Source: Streptomyces luteogriseus
Lineage (GTDB): Bacteria > Actinomycetota > Actinomycetes > Streptomycetales > Streptomycetaceae
Direction: 5' to 3'
Length of the DNA stretch: 64,000 bases
Assembly: GCF_014205055.1 (NCBI RefSeq)
Contig: NZ_JACHMS010000001.1
Coordinates: forward strand, 806,001 to 870,000
Position 1 is the stretch's first letter, and every line of letters begins with the position of its first letter. The notes below the pieces were generated by a model, which was not told the origin of the DNA, ran no database searches, and worked only from the letters and a program-made list of their open reading frames with translations. Shown in pieces: positions 49,501-61,685 of the stretch. Both the position numbers and the translations under genes were made by a program.

Positions 49501-49834
49501 CGGCCTGAACGGCCTCGTCATCAAGCGCCGGACGGGCTGGATACACCGAACGGGACTCGAAGGTGGCAGGGCGCTCCTCCCCCGCCCGGTACACCGTCAG
49601 GATCTCGTTGGTCGACGTGTCCCGCACCGCGTTGAACCAGCGGCGGCAGCCCGCCGCATGGCTCCAGCGCTCGGCGAAGGGGCCCCTCGGGTTGTCGCGG
49701 AAGAAGAGGTAGCGGGCCCACTCCTCGTCGGTGAGGGAGGACGGGTCCTGCGGGTACGGCACGTGGGCCTGGCCGCCATAGTGGAACTCGGCCTCGTCGC
49801 GGGGCCCGCACCACGGGCAGGGGATCAGCAGCAT
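46544..49834 (-). CDS. soxA: fused sarcosine oxidase delta-alpha subunits (SoxD-SoxA)
   Basis: A 1096-residue fusion. Residues 1-96 are SoxD, a zinc protein (LLIPCPWCGPRDEAEFHYGG; Cys6, Cys9, His59, Cys63). Residues about 97-157 form a Gly/Ala/Pro-rich linker. Residues about 158-1096 are SoxA, which binds NAD and folate: FTFDGTEYEGYKGDTLASAL, CDLLVVGAGPAGLAAAAAAA (Rossmann), and a C-terminal GcvT-like domain (EGVAFMDASTLGKIDVQGPD, GVMCRPDGMVFDDGTVIRLD). The complex oxidises sarcosine to glycine, passing the methyl group to THF. In relatives SoxD and SoxA are separate chains; here they share one frame. ATG 49834 follows GGGAG. Confidence 0.93.
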   Translation of the reverse strand: MLLIPCPWCGPRDEAEFHYGGQAHVPYPQDPSSLTDEEWARYLFFRDNPRGPFAERWSHAAGCRRWFNAVRDTSTNEILTVYRAGEERPATFESRSVYPARPALDDEAVQAEAGSGAAAPVGVQGAKPPRGSGGAAPSGVEGAEPLEDGTGRGGGGETTQPFRHPTRGRIHRDTPVTFTFDGTEYEGYKGDTLASALLANGVIQTGTSIKLGRPRGIFSAGVEEPNAVVQIEAPFPEPMLPATTVELYDGLVATSLPGQGRLATDPDPARYDAVHTHCDLLVVGAGPAGLAAAAAAARSGARVILADDQPEPGGSLLGTGEHLDWVSETTARLDAAPDVHVLRRTTVFGYYDDNHLLAVERRTNHLGAQAPEHVSRERVWRIRARRVVLATGAHERSLAFADNDRPGVMLATSARAYVNKYGTLPGRHAVVLTTNDSAYAAALDLTAAGVAIEAVVDTRTEPGEWATRARQAGIEVLTGHAVTATEGAPRLTSVTVAPYGQSVGQREFAADLLLVSGGWNPVAHLFSQAGGKLRYDEELGTFVPDASRQAVEVAGGASGVYDLASVLAQGTAAGTRAIEAEGYSPGEVQLPQVATPPQTPPMLVFTVPGRDGAPRFVDLQRDVTVDDLARATGAGMRSVEHTKRYTTAGTANDQGKTSGVLASGVVAELLGVDISALGTTTFRPPYTPVSFAALAGRDRGLLLDPIRTTALHEWHVTHGALFENVGQWKRPWYYPQEGEDMETAVLRECAAAREGVAFMDASTLGKIDVQGPDAGVFLDLLYTNMMSTLKVGMIRYGVMCRPDGMVFDDGTVIRLDQDRYLVTTTTGNAAAVLDWMEEWLQTEWPELRVHCTSVTEQWATVALVGPRSREVLGSLAPRLAVANEDFPFMAWRETSVAGIDARVCRISFSGELAYEINVSPWEALALWEALYEAGAPYGITPYGTETMHVLRAEKGYPIVGQDTDGTVTPQDLGMGWVVSKKKRDFIGKRSHARADTARPDRKHLVGLLPEDPATFLPEGTHLVAGSVLPEPPVPMLGHVTSSYRSAALGRTFALALVKGGRDRIGERLYAPVGDRLVPVTVASPVLYDPEGARRDG
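49364..49546 (-). repeat. GC-rich palindromic intergenic repeat captured as the SoxD-SoxA linker
   Basis: Contains nested palindromes GGGGCTCCGCCCC, GGGGGCTGCGCCCCC, GGGGGCTTCGCCCCC and GGGGCTGCCGCCCC plus the end motif AAGCGCCGGACGGGCTG, all hallmarks of Streptomyces intergenic repetitive elements. Here it is read in frame as the linker (GAAAPVGVQGAKPPRGSGGA and so on). Confidence 0.75.
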
Positions 49835-49862
49835 GGATCGGCTCCCAATACTTCCAGTGGTC

Positions 49863-51095
49863 CTAGTGGGCCACCGCGGCTGCGCCGTGCTCGTCGACGA
49901 GCGCGCCGGTGGTGAAACGGTCGAGCGAGAAGGGGGCGTTCAGCGGATGCGGTGTGTCGTGGGCGATGGTGTGGGCGTAGACCCAGCCGACGCCCGGGGT
50001 GGCCTTGAAACCCCCGGTCCCCCAGCCGCAGTTGAGGTAGAGGTTGTCGACCGGACTCAGGCCGATGATCGGTGAGGCGTCGGGGCTGACGTCGACGATG
50101 CCGCCCCAGGTGCGCAGGACGTGGGCGCGGGCGAAGACCGGGAAGAGTTCCAGGGCCGCCGACATCTGCTCTTCGATGATGTGGAAGGCGCCGCGCTGAG
50201 TGTAGGAGTTGTACGCGTCGATGCCCGCGCCCATCACCAGCTCGCCCTTGTGGGCCTGGCTGACGTACACGTGGACCGCGTTGGACATGACGACCGTCGG
50301 GTGCACCGGCTCCAGCAGCTCCGATACCAGGGCCTGCAAGGGGTGGCTCTGGACGGGGAGTTCGACGCCCGCCATGGCTGCCAGGACCGAGGTGTGGCCC
50401 GCCGAGCAGAGCGCGACCTTGCCCGCCGCGATAGGGCCGCGGGTGGTCCGGACTCCCACCACCCGGTTGCCGACGACGTCGAGGCCGGTCACCTCGCAGT
50501 TCTGGATGATGTCGATCCCGGCGGCGTCGGCGGAGCGGGCCAGGCCCCACGCCACGTGGTCGTGCTTGGCGATGCCCGCGCGCGGCTGGTACGTCGCGCC
50601 CAGGACCGGATAGCGCACGTCCGGGGAGATGTTGACGATCGGGCAGACGTCCTTGACGCCGTCCGCGTCGAGCCACTCGGCGTCCACGCCGTTGAGGCGG
50701 TTGGCCTCGACGCGGCGCACACTGTCGCGGACGTCCTGGAGGCTGTGGGCGAGGTTCAGGACGCCACGCTGGGAGAACAGGATCGGGTAGTCGAGCTCGT
50801 CCGCCAGCCCCTCCCACAGCTTGAGCGCGTGCTCGTAGATGCCGGCGCTCTCGTCCCACAGGTAGTTGGAGCGGATGATCGTGGTGTTGCGGGCCATGTT
50901 GCCGCCCGCCAGCCAGCCCTTCTCGAGCACGGCGACGTTGGTGATGCCGTGGTTCTTCGCCAGGTAATGGGCGGTGGCCAGACCGTGGCCGCCGCCGCCC
51001 ACGATGACGACGTCGTACGAGCGCTTCGGCTCGGGGTTGCGCCACAGCCAGTCGGGGTGCTCGGGGAGTTCGGCGCCGGGGGTGCGGGGGCTCAT
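49863..51095 (-). CDS. soxB: sarcosine oxidase, beta subunit
   Basis: A 410-residue flavoprotein subunit carrying the sarcosine-oxidising site. FAD motif [40 protein letters not shown]; the likely covalent-FMN histidine in AKHDHVAWG; and [20 protein letters not shown] near the C-terminus. ATG 51095 overlaps the glyA stop by 4 bases (ATGA) and is preceded by GGAG. It works with SoxDA and SoxG to make glycine, formaldehyde-loaded THF and H2O2. Confidence 0.95.
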   Translation of the reverse strand: MSPRTPGAELPEHPDWLWRNPEPKRSYDVVIVGGGGHGLATAHYLAKNHGITNVAVLEKGWLAGGNMARNTTIIRSNYLWDESAGIYEHALKLWEGLADELDYPILFSQRGVLNLAHSLQDVRDSVRRVEANRLNGVDAEWLDADGVKDVCPIVNISPDVRYPVLGATYQPRAGIAKHDHVAWGLARSADAAGIDIIQNCEVTGLDVVGNRVVGVRTTRGPIAAGKVALCSAGHTSVLAAMAGVELPVQSHPLQALVSELLEPVHPTVVMSNAVHVYVSQAHKGELVMGAGIDAYNSYTQRGAFHIIEEQMSAALELFPVFARAHVLRTWGGIVDVSPDASPIIGLSPVDNLYLNCGWGTGGFKATPGVGWVYAHTIAHDTPHPLNAPFSLDRFTTGALVDEHGAAAVAH

Positions 51096-52375
51096 CGGGC
51101 GTCTCCGTCCTCGGACAGGTGCGGGTAGAGCGGGTGCTTGGCGGCCAGGCCCTCCGTGCGGGCGCGCAGGGCGGGCACGTCCGGCTCCGGCTGGAGGGCG
51201 AGCGCGATCACGTCCGCGACCTCGGCGAAGTCCTCCTCGGTGAAGCCGCGGGTGGCCAGGGCCGGGGTGCCGATGCGCAGGCCCGAGGTGACCATGGGCG
51301 GGCGCGGGTCGAAGGGCACGGCGTTGCGGTTGACGGTGATGCCGATCTCGTGGAGCAGGTCCTCGGCCTGCCGGCCGTCCAGCTCCGAGTCGCGCAGGTC
51401 GACCAGGACGAGGTGGACGTCCGTGCCTCCGGTCAGAACCTTCACCCCGGCGGCCGCCGCGTCCGCCCGGGTGAGGCGTTCGGCGAGGATGCGGGAGCCG
51501 GCGAGCGTGCGGGCCTGGCGTTCGGCGAACTCCGGTGACGCGGCGACCTTGAACGACACCGCCTTCGCGGCGATGACGTGCTCCAGGGGGCCGCCCTGCA
51601 TGCCGGGGAAGACCGCTGAGTTGATCTTTTTGGCGAGGTCGGCCTCGTTGGTGAGGATGACGCCGCCTCGCGGGCCGCCGAGCGTCTTGTGGGTCGTGGT
51701 GGTCGTGACGTGGGCGTGCGGTACGGGGCTGGGGTGCAGTCCCGCCGCCACCAGGCCGGCGAAGTGCGCCATGTCGACCATCAGCAGGGCGCCCACCTCG
51801 TCGGCGATCCGGCGGAAGGCCGCGAAGTCGAGCTGCCTCGGGTACGCCGACCAGCCCGCGATGATCATCTTGGGGCGGTGTTCCTTGGCGAGGTGCTCGA
51901 CCTCGTCCATGTCGACGAGGTTGTCCGCCTCGGACACGTGGTACGGCACGACGTTGAGCATCTTGCCGCTGTAGTTGATGCGCATGCCGTGCGTGAGGTG
52001 CCCGCCGTGCGCGAGGTCCAGGCCGAGGACGGTGTCGCCGGGCTGGAGCAGGGCGAAGAAGACGGCGGTGTTCGCCTGGGCCCCCGAGTGCGGCTGCACG
52101 TTGGCGAAGCCCGCGCCGAAGAGGGACTTGATCCGCTCGATGGCCAGCCGCTCGGTGACGTCGACGTGTTCGCAGCCGCCGTAGTAGCGGCGGCCCGGGT
52201 AGCCCTCGGCGTACTTGTTGGTCGCGACCGAGCCCTGGGCCTCCATCACGGCGGAGGGCGCGAAGTTCTCGGAGGCGATCATCTCCAGGGTGGACTGCTG
52301 GCGGTGCAGTTCGGCGCGGAGCGCGGCGTGGACCTCGGGGTCCAGCTCCGCCAGGGGGGTGTTCAGCGCGTTCAT
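51092..52375 (-). CDS. glyA: serine hydroxymethyltransferase
   Basis: A 427-residue PLP enzyme interconverting glycine plus 5,10-methylene-THF and serine. It has [60 protein letters not shown] and the PLP Lys in [18 protein letters not shown] 52375 overlaps the folD stop by 4 bases. In this operon it uses both sarcosine-oxidase products, glycine and a methylene-THF, to make serine for SdaA. Probably a catabolic paralogue; the housekeeping GlyA should be elsewhere. Confidence 0.96.
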   Translation of the reverse strand: MNALNTPLAELDPEVHAALRAELHRQQSTLEMIASENFAPSAVMEAQGSVATNKYAEGYPGRRYYGGCEHVDVTERLAIERIKSLFGAGFANVQPHSGAQANTAVFFALLQPGDTVLGLDLAHGGHLTHGMRINYSGKMLNVVPYHVSEADNLVDMDEVEHLAKEHRPKMIIAGWSAYPRQLDFAAFRRIADEVGALLMVDMAHFAGLVAAGLHPSPVPHAHVTTTTTHKTLGGPRGGVILTNEADLAKKINSAVFPGMQGGPLEHVIAAKAVSFKVAASPEFAERQARTLAGSRILAERLTRADAAAAGVKVLTGGTDVHLVLVDLRDSELDGRQAEDLLHEIGITVNRNAVPFDPRPPMVTSGLRIGTPALATRGFTEEDFAEVADVIALALQPEPDVPALRARTEGLAAKHPLYPHLSEDGDAR

Positions 52376-53235
52376 ACGGTGTTCGCGTTCCTCTCGGCGG
52401 CCTCGACGACATTGGCGAGCAGCATGGCCCGGGTCATGGGGCCCACGCCCCCGGGCATCGGGGCCAGCCATCCGGCGACCTGGTCGGCGTCCGGGTGGAT
52501 GTCACCCACCAGCCCCTGGTCGGTGCGGGTGATACCGACATCGAGGACGGCCGCGCCGGGGCGCAGCATGTCCTTGGTGATCAGTCCGGGCGATCCGGCG
52601 GCAGCGACGACGATGTCCGCCTCGCGTACGTGCCAGGCCAGGCCCTTGGTGCCGGTGTGGCACAGGGTGACGGTGGCGTTCTCGGACCGGCGGGTGAGGA
52701 GGAGTCCGATGGGCCGTCCGACGGTGATGCCCCGGCCGATCACGCACACCCGCGCTCCGGCGAGGGGGACGCCATGGCGGCGGAGCAGTTCGACGATGCC
52801 GCGCGGGGTGCACGGCAGCGGGGCCTCGGCGCCGAGGACGAGCCGGCCGAGGTTGACGGGGTGCAGTCCGTCGGCGTCCTTGGCCGGGTCCATGCGCTCC
52901 AGTACGGCGCCCGCGTCGAGGTGGCGCGGCAGCGGCAGCTGGACGATGTAGCCGGTGCAGGCGGGGTCGGCGTTGAGTTCGTCGATCGTCTCCTCGACCT
53001 GCTGCTGCGAGGCGTCGGAGGGCAACTCCCGGCGGATGGAGGCGATGCCCACCTGGGCGCAGTCGCGGTGCTTGCCGCCGACGTAGGCGTGGCTGCCGGG
53101 GTCGTCGCCGACCAGGACGGTGCCGAGGCCCGGTGCACGGCCCGTGGTGGCGACCAACTTGGATACCCGCTCGGCGAGTTCGTGGCGTATGGCGGCGGCA
53201 GTGGCCTTGCCGTCGAGCAGTTGTGCGGTGGTCAC
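52372..53235 (-). CDS. folD: methylene-THF dehydrogenase / methenyl-THF cyclohydrolase
   Basis: A 287-residue bifunctional folate enzyme that oxidises 5,10-methylene-THF to 10-formyl-THF. Motifs: [20 protein letters not shown] with the catalytic Lys, [25 protein letters not shown], the NADP loop [19 protein letters not shown] and the C-terminal [23 protein letters not shown] 53235 follows GGAAGGAA. It lies 22 bases after the dimethylglycine oxidase and feeds PurU. Confidence 0.96.
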   Translation of the reverse strand: MTTAQLLDGKATAAAIRHELAERVSKLVATTGRAPGLGTVLVGDDPGSHAYVGGKHRDCAQVGIASIRRELPSDASQQQVEETIDELNADPACTGYIVQLPLPRHLDAGAVLERMDPAKDADGLHPVNLGRLVLGAEAPLPCTPRGIVELLRRHGVPLAGARVCVIGRGITVGRPIGLLLTRRSENATVTLCHTGTKGLAWHVREADIVVAAAGSPGLITKDMLRPGAAVLDVGITRTDQGLVGDIHPDADQVAGWLAPMPGGVGPMTRAMLLANVVEAAERNANTV

Positions 53236-53257
53236 CGGCGGTGTTCCTTCCCTGCGG

Positions 53258-55762
<2,505 letters not shown>

Positions 55763-55854
55763 TCAATGTGCCCGCCGCGGACAGGCGTGTCAAGGGGTCC
55801 GCGACGCCGGAAAAGCCCCTGGGAGCGGCAGGGAGGAATCACCGGAAAACGACG

Positions 55855-55890
55855 AGGCCCGGCAGGCTGAGGACACAGCCTGCCGGGCCT
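55855..55890 (-). terminator. terminator after the betaine transporter operon
   Basis: Perfect 14-bp stem AGGCCCGGCAGGCT / AGCCTGCCGGGCCT with an 8-base loop, lying between the end of the substrate-binding gene (55924) and the promoter of the dimethylglycine operon. Confidence 0.85.
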
Positions 55891-55923
55891 TTCCGGCGGG
55901 GTTCACCAGGGCGGTCGTGCGCC

Positions 55924-56895
55924 CTACTTGATCCAGGCGTCGACCTTGTCGCGGTTGGCCTCGACCCACTTCTTCGCGGCCGCGTCGGGCGACATCTTGT
56001 CCACCGCGATGTACTTGGCGACGGTGTTCTGGTCGTCGTTCGTCCAGGTGAAGTTCTTCACCAGGTCATAGGCCGGGCTGCCGGACTTGGCGAACTTGGC
56101 GCTGACGATCTTGTCGAGCTTGTACACCGGGTAGTCGCAGGCGACCTTCTCGGCGTCGGCGTCGCAGCCTTCCTTGTACTCCGGCAGGCTGACCTTCTTC
56201 AACGGCACCTCGGAAAGGAACCACTGCGGCTCGTAGAAGTAGCCGATCACCCATTCCTTGTTCTTCTCGGCGTTGCGGTACGCCTGGATGAGCGCGGTCT
56301 CGCTGCCCGCGTACACCACCTTGAAGTCCAGCTTGAGGTTCTTCACCAGTGCCTCGTCGTTGGTGACGTACGAGGGGTCGCCGTCGAGGAGCTGCCCCTT
56401 GCCGCCCGACTCCGAGGTCTTGAACTTCGACGCGTACTTGTTCAGGTTCTTCCAGTCCAGGATGTCCGGGTGCGCCTTGGCCAGCCACGGCGGCACGTAC
56501 CAGCCGATGAGGCCCTCGTTGCCGGTCGGGCCCGCGTCGACGGCGGTCTTCTGCTGGGTTATGTACTTCTTCTTCAGATCGTCGTGGCCCCAGTTCTCGA
56601 CGACGGCGTCGACCTCGCCCGTCCCGAAGCCCTGCCAGGCGATCTCCTCCTTCAGGTTCTTCTTCTCGACCTTGCAGCCGAGGTCGTGCTCGGCGACGTA
56701 CGCGAGGACAGCCGCGTTCGCCTCGTAGCCCACCCACGGGTTGATCGCGAGATTGAAGGTGCTGCACTTGCCCGAGCCGCCCGAGCTGCCCGAGCCGCCC
56801 GCGCTGTCGTCGCCGACCTTCGCGCCGCCGCAGGCCGTGAGGGTGAGGCCGAGGACGGCCAGGCCGGCCGCGCCGGCTCTCCAGTGTCGTGCCAT
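55924..56895 (-). CDS. glycine betaine ABC transporter, substrate-binding lipoprotein
   Basis: A 323-residue OpuAC/ProX-type binding protein. Lipoprotein signal with lipobox LTLTACGG, a Gly/Ser linker, then FNLAINPWVGYEANAAVLAY, EIAWQGFGTGEVDAVVENWG (typical of OpuAC), VIGYFYEPQWFLSEVPLKKV and a C-terminal SPDAAAKKWVEANRDKVDAW. It captures betaine outside the membrane for the permease encoded upstream. ATG 56895 follows AAGGAG. Last gene of the betB-transporter operon; a terminator follows at 55855-55890. Confidence 0.94.
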   Translation of the reverse strand: MARHWRAGAAGLAVLGLTLTACGGAKVGDDSAGGSGSSGGSGKCSTFNLAINPWVGYEANAAVLAYVAEHDLGCKVEKKNLKEEIAWQGFGTGEVDAVVENWGHDDLKKKYITQQKTAVDAGPTGNEGLIGWYVPPWLAKAHPDILDWKNLNKYASKFKTSESGGKGQLLDGDPSYVTNDEALVKNLKLDFKVVYAGSETALIQAYRNAEKNKEWVIGYFYEPQWFLSEVPLKKVSLPEYKEGCDADAEKVACDYPVYKLDKIVSAKFAKSGSPAYDLVKNFTWTNDDQNTVAKYIAVDKMSPDAAAKKWVEANRDKVDAWIK

Positions 56896-56909
56896 GGTGT
56901 GGTTGCTCC

Positions 56910-58913
56910 TTATGCGCCGGCGCGGCGAGCCGCTGCCTGAGTGATCCGGTCGAACATGACTCCGAGCAGGACGATGGCCAGCCCGGCCGCGAGTCCCTTG
57001 CCGTACAGCTGTCCCTGCGAGAACCCGGCCACGACGTCGTAGCCCAGGGCACCCGCGCCCACCAGGCCGCCCACGACGACCATGGACAGCACGTAGATCA
57101 GGCCCTGGTTGGTCGCGAGGGTCAGGGCGCCCTTCGACATGGGCAGTTGAACCTTGGTGATGATCTGCCAGGTGTTGCACCCGGTGGACGTCGCCGCCTC
57201 GACGGTGGTCTCGGGCACGGCCCGCACCCCGTCGGCGATGATCTTGATGGCGACCGGCGCCGCGTAGACGACGGCGGCGACGATGGCCGTGAACCGTGTC
57301 GCGCCGAACAGCGCGAGGAACGGCACGAGATAGACGAACGGCGGCATGACCTGTGCCGCGTCCAGGGAGGGCCGGATCAGCCGGTCCACCAGGGCGCTGC
57401 GTCCCATCCACACCCCGACCACGACGCCGAGCAGCATCACCAGCACCGTCGCCACCGCCGTGGAGGCCAGTGTCGTCATGGCGTCCGACCAGACACCGGT
57501 GGCGACCAGCAGGCCCACGCACACGAGGGTGGTGGCCCCGGCGCGCCAGCTGCCGAGCACCGTGCCGACCGCGACGAGGGCGGCGCCGACGAGCCACCAC
57601 GGGGAGTCGGTCAGCAGGCTCTGGAACGGATTGAGCAGGCCGTTGGTGAGGACGTCACGGAAGGCGTTGGTCAGGCCCGACAGGTTGTCCTGTGCCCAGG
57701 TGGTCACATCGGCCGCCGTCCTGGCGATGCCGCTGCCGACGCCGCCCTCGCCGGGGAACTCGGCCGCCCATATGTAGGTGTGCGACAGATACACCAGCAC
57801 CGCCGCCACCACCGCGCCTGCCGCGAGCAGCTGCCGCCGCCACTTCAGGAACGGGCTGTCCGAGCCCCGGGCGGTCTCCGCCCGGCCGCTCGCCGCGGTG
57901 GTGACCCGGTCCAGCACGATGGCCAGGACGACGATGGCCAGACCGGCGTTGAAGGCCGTGCCGACGTCCAGCGACTGCAGGGCCTGGATGACGGTCGCGC
58001 CGAGGCCGGGCGCGTTGATCAGGGCCGCGATGGTCACCATGGCCAGGGCGGCCATGATGGTCTGGTTGATGCCCATCACCACGGTCCGCTTGGACATCGG
58101 CAGCAAAACCTTCAGCAGCGCCTGCCGCCGCGTCGCGCCCATCGAGTCCGCCGCCTCGACCGTGGCCTGTGGCACGGAGCGGATGGCGTGCGCGGTGATG
58201 CGGATCGCCGGGGGTGCCGCGTAGATCGTGGTGGCGATCGTGGCGGAGGCGGGGCCGATCAGGAAGAACAGGGTCAGCGGCGCCAGATAGACGAAGGTCG
58301 GCATCGTCTGCATGAAGTCCAGGAACGGCGTCACGATCCGGTTGACCCGGTCCGACAACCCGGCCCACACGCCCAGGGGGATGGCGAACAGCAGTGCCAC
58401 GCAGACCGCGGAGAGGGTCAGCGCCAGGGTGTCCATGCTCTCCTGCCAGAGCCCTTGCAGGCCGAGGAAGGTGAAGCCGGCCACGGACAGCAGCGCGACC
58501 CGCCAGTTGCCCACGGCCCAGGAGACGTAGCCGACGACGCCGACGACACCGAGCCAGCCGACTTGCGGAACCGGGCGGCCCGGCGTCGGCTGCGAGATCA
58601 GATCCTGCACGAAGGTCACCAGGGAGTCGATGACCAGGCGGATCTCGTTGAAGAAGTAGAGGAAGAGCGGGTTGGAGTTGCGGTTGGCCCCGATCGAGTC
58701 GTTGACGTCGTTGAACCACCGGTGCAGATCGGTCAGGTCGGCCGCGGCCAGGGACAGGGTCTGCTTGCCGCGCAGCACGGCGAAGAGCACCAGCCAGACG
58801 AGCAGGATCCCGGCCACCACCACGCCGCGGTTGACCGTGCGCACGCGCCGGGCGGGAGCGGGCGGCTCCACGGCCCCTGTCTTCTCCGGCTTCTCGATCG
58901 CGACGGTCATCAC
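56910..58913 (-). CDS. glycine betaine ABC transporter permease, two fused membrane domains
   Basis: A 667-residue protein with two ProW-like domains in tandem. The first EAA-type loop is [20 protein letters not shown] (about residue 265), the second is [20 protein letters not shown] (about residue 590). About twelve hydrophobic segments are present in total. In most ProU/OpuA systems the permease is one domain that dimerises; here one chain would make the whole channel. GTG 58913, with ATG directly after it, overlaps the ATPase stop (GTGATGA) and follows GGAAGG. Gap of 14 bases to the binding-protein gene. Confidence 0.92.
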   Translation of the reverse strand: MMTVAIEKPEKTGAVEPPAPARRVRTVNRGVVVAGILLVWLVLFAVLRGKQTLSLAAADLTDLHRWFNDVNDSIGANRNSNPLFLYFFNEIRLVIDSLVTFVQDLISQPTPGRPVPQVGWLGVVGVVGYVSWAVGNWRVALLSVAGFTFLGLQGLWQESMDTLALTLSAVCVALLFAIPLGVWAGLSDRVNRIVTPFLDFMQTMPTFVYLAPLTLFFLIGPASATIATTIYAAPPAIRITAHAIRSVPQATVEAADSMGATRRQALLKVLLPMSKRTVVMGINQTIMAALAMVTIAALINAPGLGATVIQALQSLDVGTAFNAGLAIVVLAIVLDRVTTAASGRAETARGSDSPFLKWRRQLLAAGAVVAAVLVYLSHTYIWAAEFPGEGGVGSGIARTAADVTTWAQDNLSGLTNAFRDVLTNGLLNPFQSLLTDSPWWLVGAALVAVGTVLGSWRAGATTLVCVGLLVATGVWSDAMTTLASTAVATVLVMLLGVVVGVWMGRSALVDRLIRPSLDAAQVMPPFVYLVPFLALFGATRFTAIVAAVVYAAPVAIKIIADGVRAVPETTVEAATSTGCNTWQIITKVQLPMSKGALTLATNQGLIYVLSMVVVGGLVGAGALGYDVVAGFSQGQLYGKGLAAGLAIVLLGVMFDRITQAAARRAGA

Positions 58914-59998
58914 GCGTCGCCTTCCTGCCCGGCGACCACAGCGAGGATCTCCTCGTCACCGACGATGCCGAGCAGCTTGCCGTCCTCCACGACCTTGACC
59001 GGCTTCTCAGCCGCGAGCACCGCCCTGGTGGCCTCCTTCACCACCACGTCCGGGCCGAGCTCGGGACCGTCCAGCGGGTCGTCGGGCTCCGCCGGGCGCA
59101 TGATCCACCGCAGGGTCAGTACGTCACCGCGGGGCACGTCCCTGACGAAGTCACGCACGTAGTCGTCGGCGGGGGCCCCGACCAGTTCGTCGCCGGTACC
59201 GCACTGGACCATCCTGCCGTCGCGCATGATGAGGATGCGGTCGCCCAGCCGCAGCGCCTCCGACAGATCGTGCGTGATGAACACCATCGTCTTTCCGACC
59301 TCGTGGTGCAGCCGGACGACCTCGTTCTGCATGTCACGGCGGATCAGCGGGTCGAGCGCGGAGAACGGCTCGTCGAAGAGGAGTACGTCCGGGTCGCCGG
59401 CCAGTGCGCGGGCGAGACCCACACGTTGCTGCATGCCGCCGGAGAGCTGGTCCGGGTAGGAGTTCTCGTACCCGGAGAGGCCGACGAGTTCGACGACCTC
59501 CAGCGCCCTCTTGGTGCGCTCGGCCCGGCTCATGCCGCGGATCTCCAGCCCGAACGCCACGTTGTCGACGACCCGGCGGTGCGGCAGCAGCCCGAAGTGC
59601 TGGAAGACCATGGAGAACTTGCTGCGTCGCAGCTCGCGCAGGCGACCCGCGTCCGCGTCGCGGATGTTCTCGCCCTCGAAGAGGATCTCTCCCGCGGTGG
59701 GTTCGATGAGCCGGGTCAGACAGCGCACCAAGGTCGACTTGCCGGAGCCGGACAGGCCCATGACGACGAACACCTCGCCGGGCGCGACCTCGAAGTCCAC
59801 GTCGCGCACGGCGGCGGTGCAGCCGGTGCGGTCCATCAGTTCGCGGCGGGTGAGCCCGCGAAGCTCCTCGGAACCCGGCACCCGGTCCGCCTTCGGCCCG
59901 AACACCTTCCACAACTCGCGTACGGATATGACCGGGTCGGGTACCGAGTCCTGGGGCGTGCCGCGCTGCTGCGGAACCTCGGTCGTTGCTGGGGTCAT
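58910..59998 (-). CDS. glycine betaine ABC transporter ATP-binding protein (ProV/OpuAA-like)
   Basis: A 362-residue ATPase. Walker [18 protein letters not shown], signature [17 protein letters not shown], Walker [21 protein letters not shown], switch His in [14 protein letters not shown]. The N-terminal extension and [17 protein letters not shown] are typical of the betaine/proline class, and the C-terminus ends in one CBS-like motif ([20 protein letters not shown]), usually linked to ionic-strength sensing. ATG 59998 follows AGAGG. It lies 20 bases after the betB stop. Confidence 0.94.
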   Translation of the reverse strand: MTPATTEVPQQRGTPQDSVPDPVISVRELWKVFGPKADRVPGSEELRGLTRRELMDRTGCTAAVRDVDFEVAPGEVFVVMGLSGSGKSTLVRCLTRLIEPTAGEILFEGENIRDADAGRLRELRRSKFSMVFQHFGLLPHRRVVDNVAFGLEIRGMSRAERTKRALEVVELVGLSGYENSYPDQLSGGMQQRVGLARALAGDPDVLLFDEPFSALDPLIRRDMQNEVVRLHHEVGKTMVFITHDLSEALRLGDRILIMRDGRMVQCGTGDELVGAPADDYVRDFVRDVPRGDVLTLRWIMRPAEPDDPLDGPELGPDVVVKEATRAVLAAEKPVKVVEDGKLLGIVGDEEILAVVAGQEGDA

Positions 59999-60018
59999 GT
60001 TCGACCTCTTTTCGGCGT

Positions 60019-61488
60019 TCAGCCGCGGAACCAGTGCTGCGGCCGGGGTTGGATGTTCTGCCAGATGTGTTTGGGCTCCCGGTACTCGTTCAGGCCGGTC
60101 GGCCCCAGTTCCCGGCCCACCCCGGAGTGCCCGAACCCGCCCCATTCCGCCTGCGGCACATAGGGATGGTAGTCGTTGATCCACACCGTTCCGTGGCGGA
60201 GCCGGCGGGCGACGCGCTGGGCCTTCCCGGCGTCCTGCGTCCAGACGGCGCCGGCGAGTCCGTACTCGGTGTCGTTGGCGATGCGTACGGCGTCGTCCTC
60301 GTCGGTGAAGCGCTCCACGGTGAGCACGGGCCCGAAGGACTCCTCGTGCACCACCCGCATGTCCTGACCGCACTCGTCGAGCACGGTGGGCGGGTAGTAG
60401 TGGCCGTCGGTCAGCGCCGGGTCGACGGGGCGTTCGCCACCGCAGCGCAGGACGGCGCCCTCGGCAAGTCCGGCCGCGACGTACGCCTCGACCTTCGCCA
60501 GGTGCTGCGCGGAGATCAGCGGGCCGGTCTCGGCACGCTGGTCGAAGGGCCCGCCGAGCCGGATCCGCCGGGCACGGCGGACGACCTCGTCGACGAACCG
60601 GTCGTGCAGGGCGTCCTCGACGATCAGCCGGGCGCCGGCCGAGCAGACCTGGCCCGAATGCAGGAAGACGGCCGTGAGCGCGAAGTCCACGGCCGTCTCG
60701 AAGTCGGCGTCGGCGAAGACGACATTGGGGTTCTTGCCGCCGAGTTCCAGCGCGACCTTCTTCACGGTCGCGGCCGCGGTGGCCATGATGCGTCTGCCGG
60801 TGTCCAGGCCGCCGGTGAAGGAGACCATGTCGACGGCGGGGTCCTCGGCGAGGGGTGCGCCCACCTCGGGCCCGGTCCCCAGGACGAGGTTGGCGGCACC
60901 GGCCGGGAGCCCGGCCTCCTCCAGTGCCTTCATCAGCAGGATGGACGTCGAGGGGGTGAGCTCACTGGGCTTGAGGACGATCGCGTTGCCCGCGAGGAGA
61001 GCGGGCGCCACCTTCCAACTCGCCTGGAGCAGCGGGTAGTTCCACGGGGTGATCAGCCCGCACACTCCGATCGGCTCGTACACGACGCGGCTGACCGCGT
61101 CGTCACGGCCGGTGTCGATCACCCGGCCGGCGTCGGTCCCGCCGAGCCCTCCGTAGTAGCGGAAGCAGGAGACGACGTCGGCGACGTCGTACTCGCTCTC
61201 CACCAGCCGCTTGCCGGTGTCCAGCGATTCGGCGCGGGCGAACACGTCCGCGTCGCGTTCGAGGAGGTCGGCGGTGCGCAGGAGCAGGGCGCCGCGCTCG
61301 CGCTCGGAGGTGCGCGGCCAGGGCCCTTCGTCGAAGGCCCTGCGGGCCGCGGCGATGGCCGCCTCCGCGTCGGGGCGTGTACCTTCGGAGACGGTCACGG
61401 AGACCGTGCCGTCGGCGGGGCAGCGGATGTCCCGGTGGCCGCCGGCCATGGGATCCCGCCATTTTCCATCCACGTACAGGTCTGCCAC
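60019..61488 (-). CDS. betB: betaine aldehyde dehydrogenase
   Basis: A 489-residue NAD-dependent aldehyde dehydrogenase, oxidising betaine aldehyde to glycine betaine. It has [20 protein letters not shown], the general-base Glu in [16 protein letters not shown], the nucleophile Cys in [11 protein letters not shown] and [22 protein letters not shown] 61488 ([17 protein letters not shown]) matches the family start; the open frame extends further upstream but without homology. It heads the operon with the ABC transporter and is beside betA; this context supports the substrate. The operator lies 26 bases upstream. Confidence 0.9.
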   Translation of the reverse strand: MADLYVDGKWRDPMAGGHRDIRCPADGTVSVTVSEGTRPDAEAAIAAARRAFDEGPWPRTSERERGALLLRTADLLERDADVFARAESLDTGKRLVESEYDVADVVSCFRYYGGLGGTDAGRVIDTGRDDAVSRVVYEPIGVCGLITPWNYPLLQASWKVAPALLAGNAIVLKPSELTPSTSILLMKALEEAGLPAGAANLVLGTGPEVGAPLAEDPAVDMVSFTGGLDTGRRIMATAAATVKKVALELGGKNPNVVFADADFETAVDFALTAVFLHSGQVCSAGARLIVEDALHDRFVDEVVRRARRIRLGGPFDQRAETGPLISAQHLAKVEAYVAAGLAEGAVLRCGGERPVDPALTDGHYYPPTVLDECGQDMRVVHEESFGPVLTVERFTDEDDAVRIANDTEYGLAGAVWTQDAGKAQRVARRLRHGTVWINDYHPYVPQAEWGGFGHSGVGRELGPTGLNEYREPKHIWQNIQPRPQHWFRG

Positions 61489-61513
61489 GTCGAGGGCCCT
61501 TCGAGCGAATCGC

Positions 61514-61542
61514 GTTGCGCATCGCGCACCGTATTGCTTGTG
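61514..61542. promoter_or_regulatory. tandem 19-bp direct-repeat operator upstream of betB
   Basis: On the plus strand GTTGCGCATC (61514) and ATTGCTTGTG (61533), 19 bp apart. This copy is inverted relative to the gene it precedes and its second half-site is weaker. It ends 26 bases from the betB start. Confidence 0.55.
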
Positions 61543-61631
61543 GTGGAACACTCTGTAGAAGGCCGCACCCCACGTCAAGGGGGTGACCGATGACGGTTTC
61601 GCCAAGGAGACAGCTGCGGAGAGGCTACGCC

Positions 61632-61665
61632 GGCCGGCCCGGAACGCATCACCTCCGGGCCGGCC
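61632..61665 (-). terminator. terminator after betA
   Basis: Perfect 12-bp stem GGCCGGCCCGGA / TCCGGGCCGGCC with a 10-base loop, 21 bases beyond the betA stop at 61686. Confidence 0.8.
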
Positions 61666-61685
61666 CACTGTCTGAAAACCGCTGG

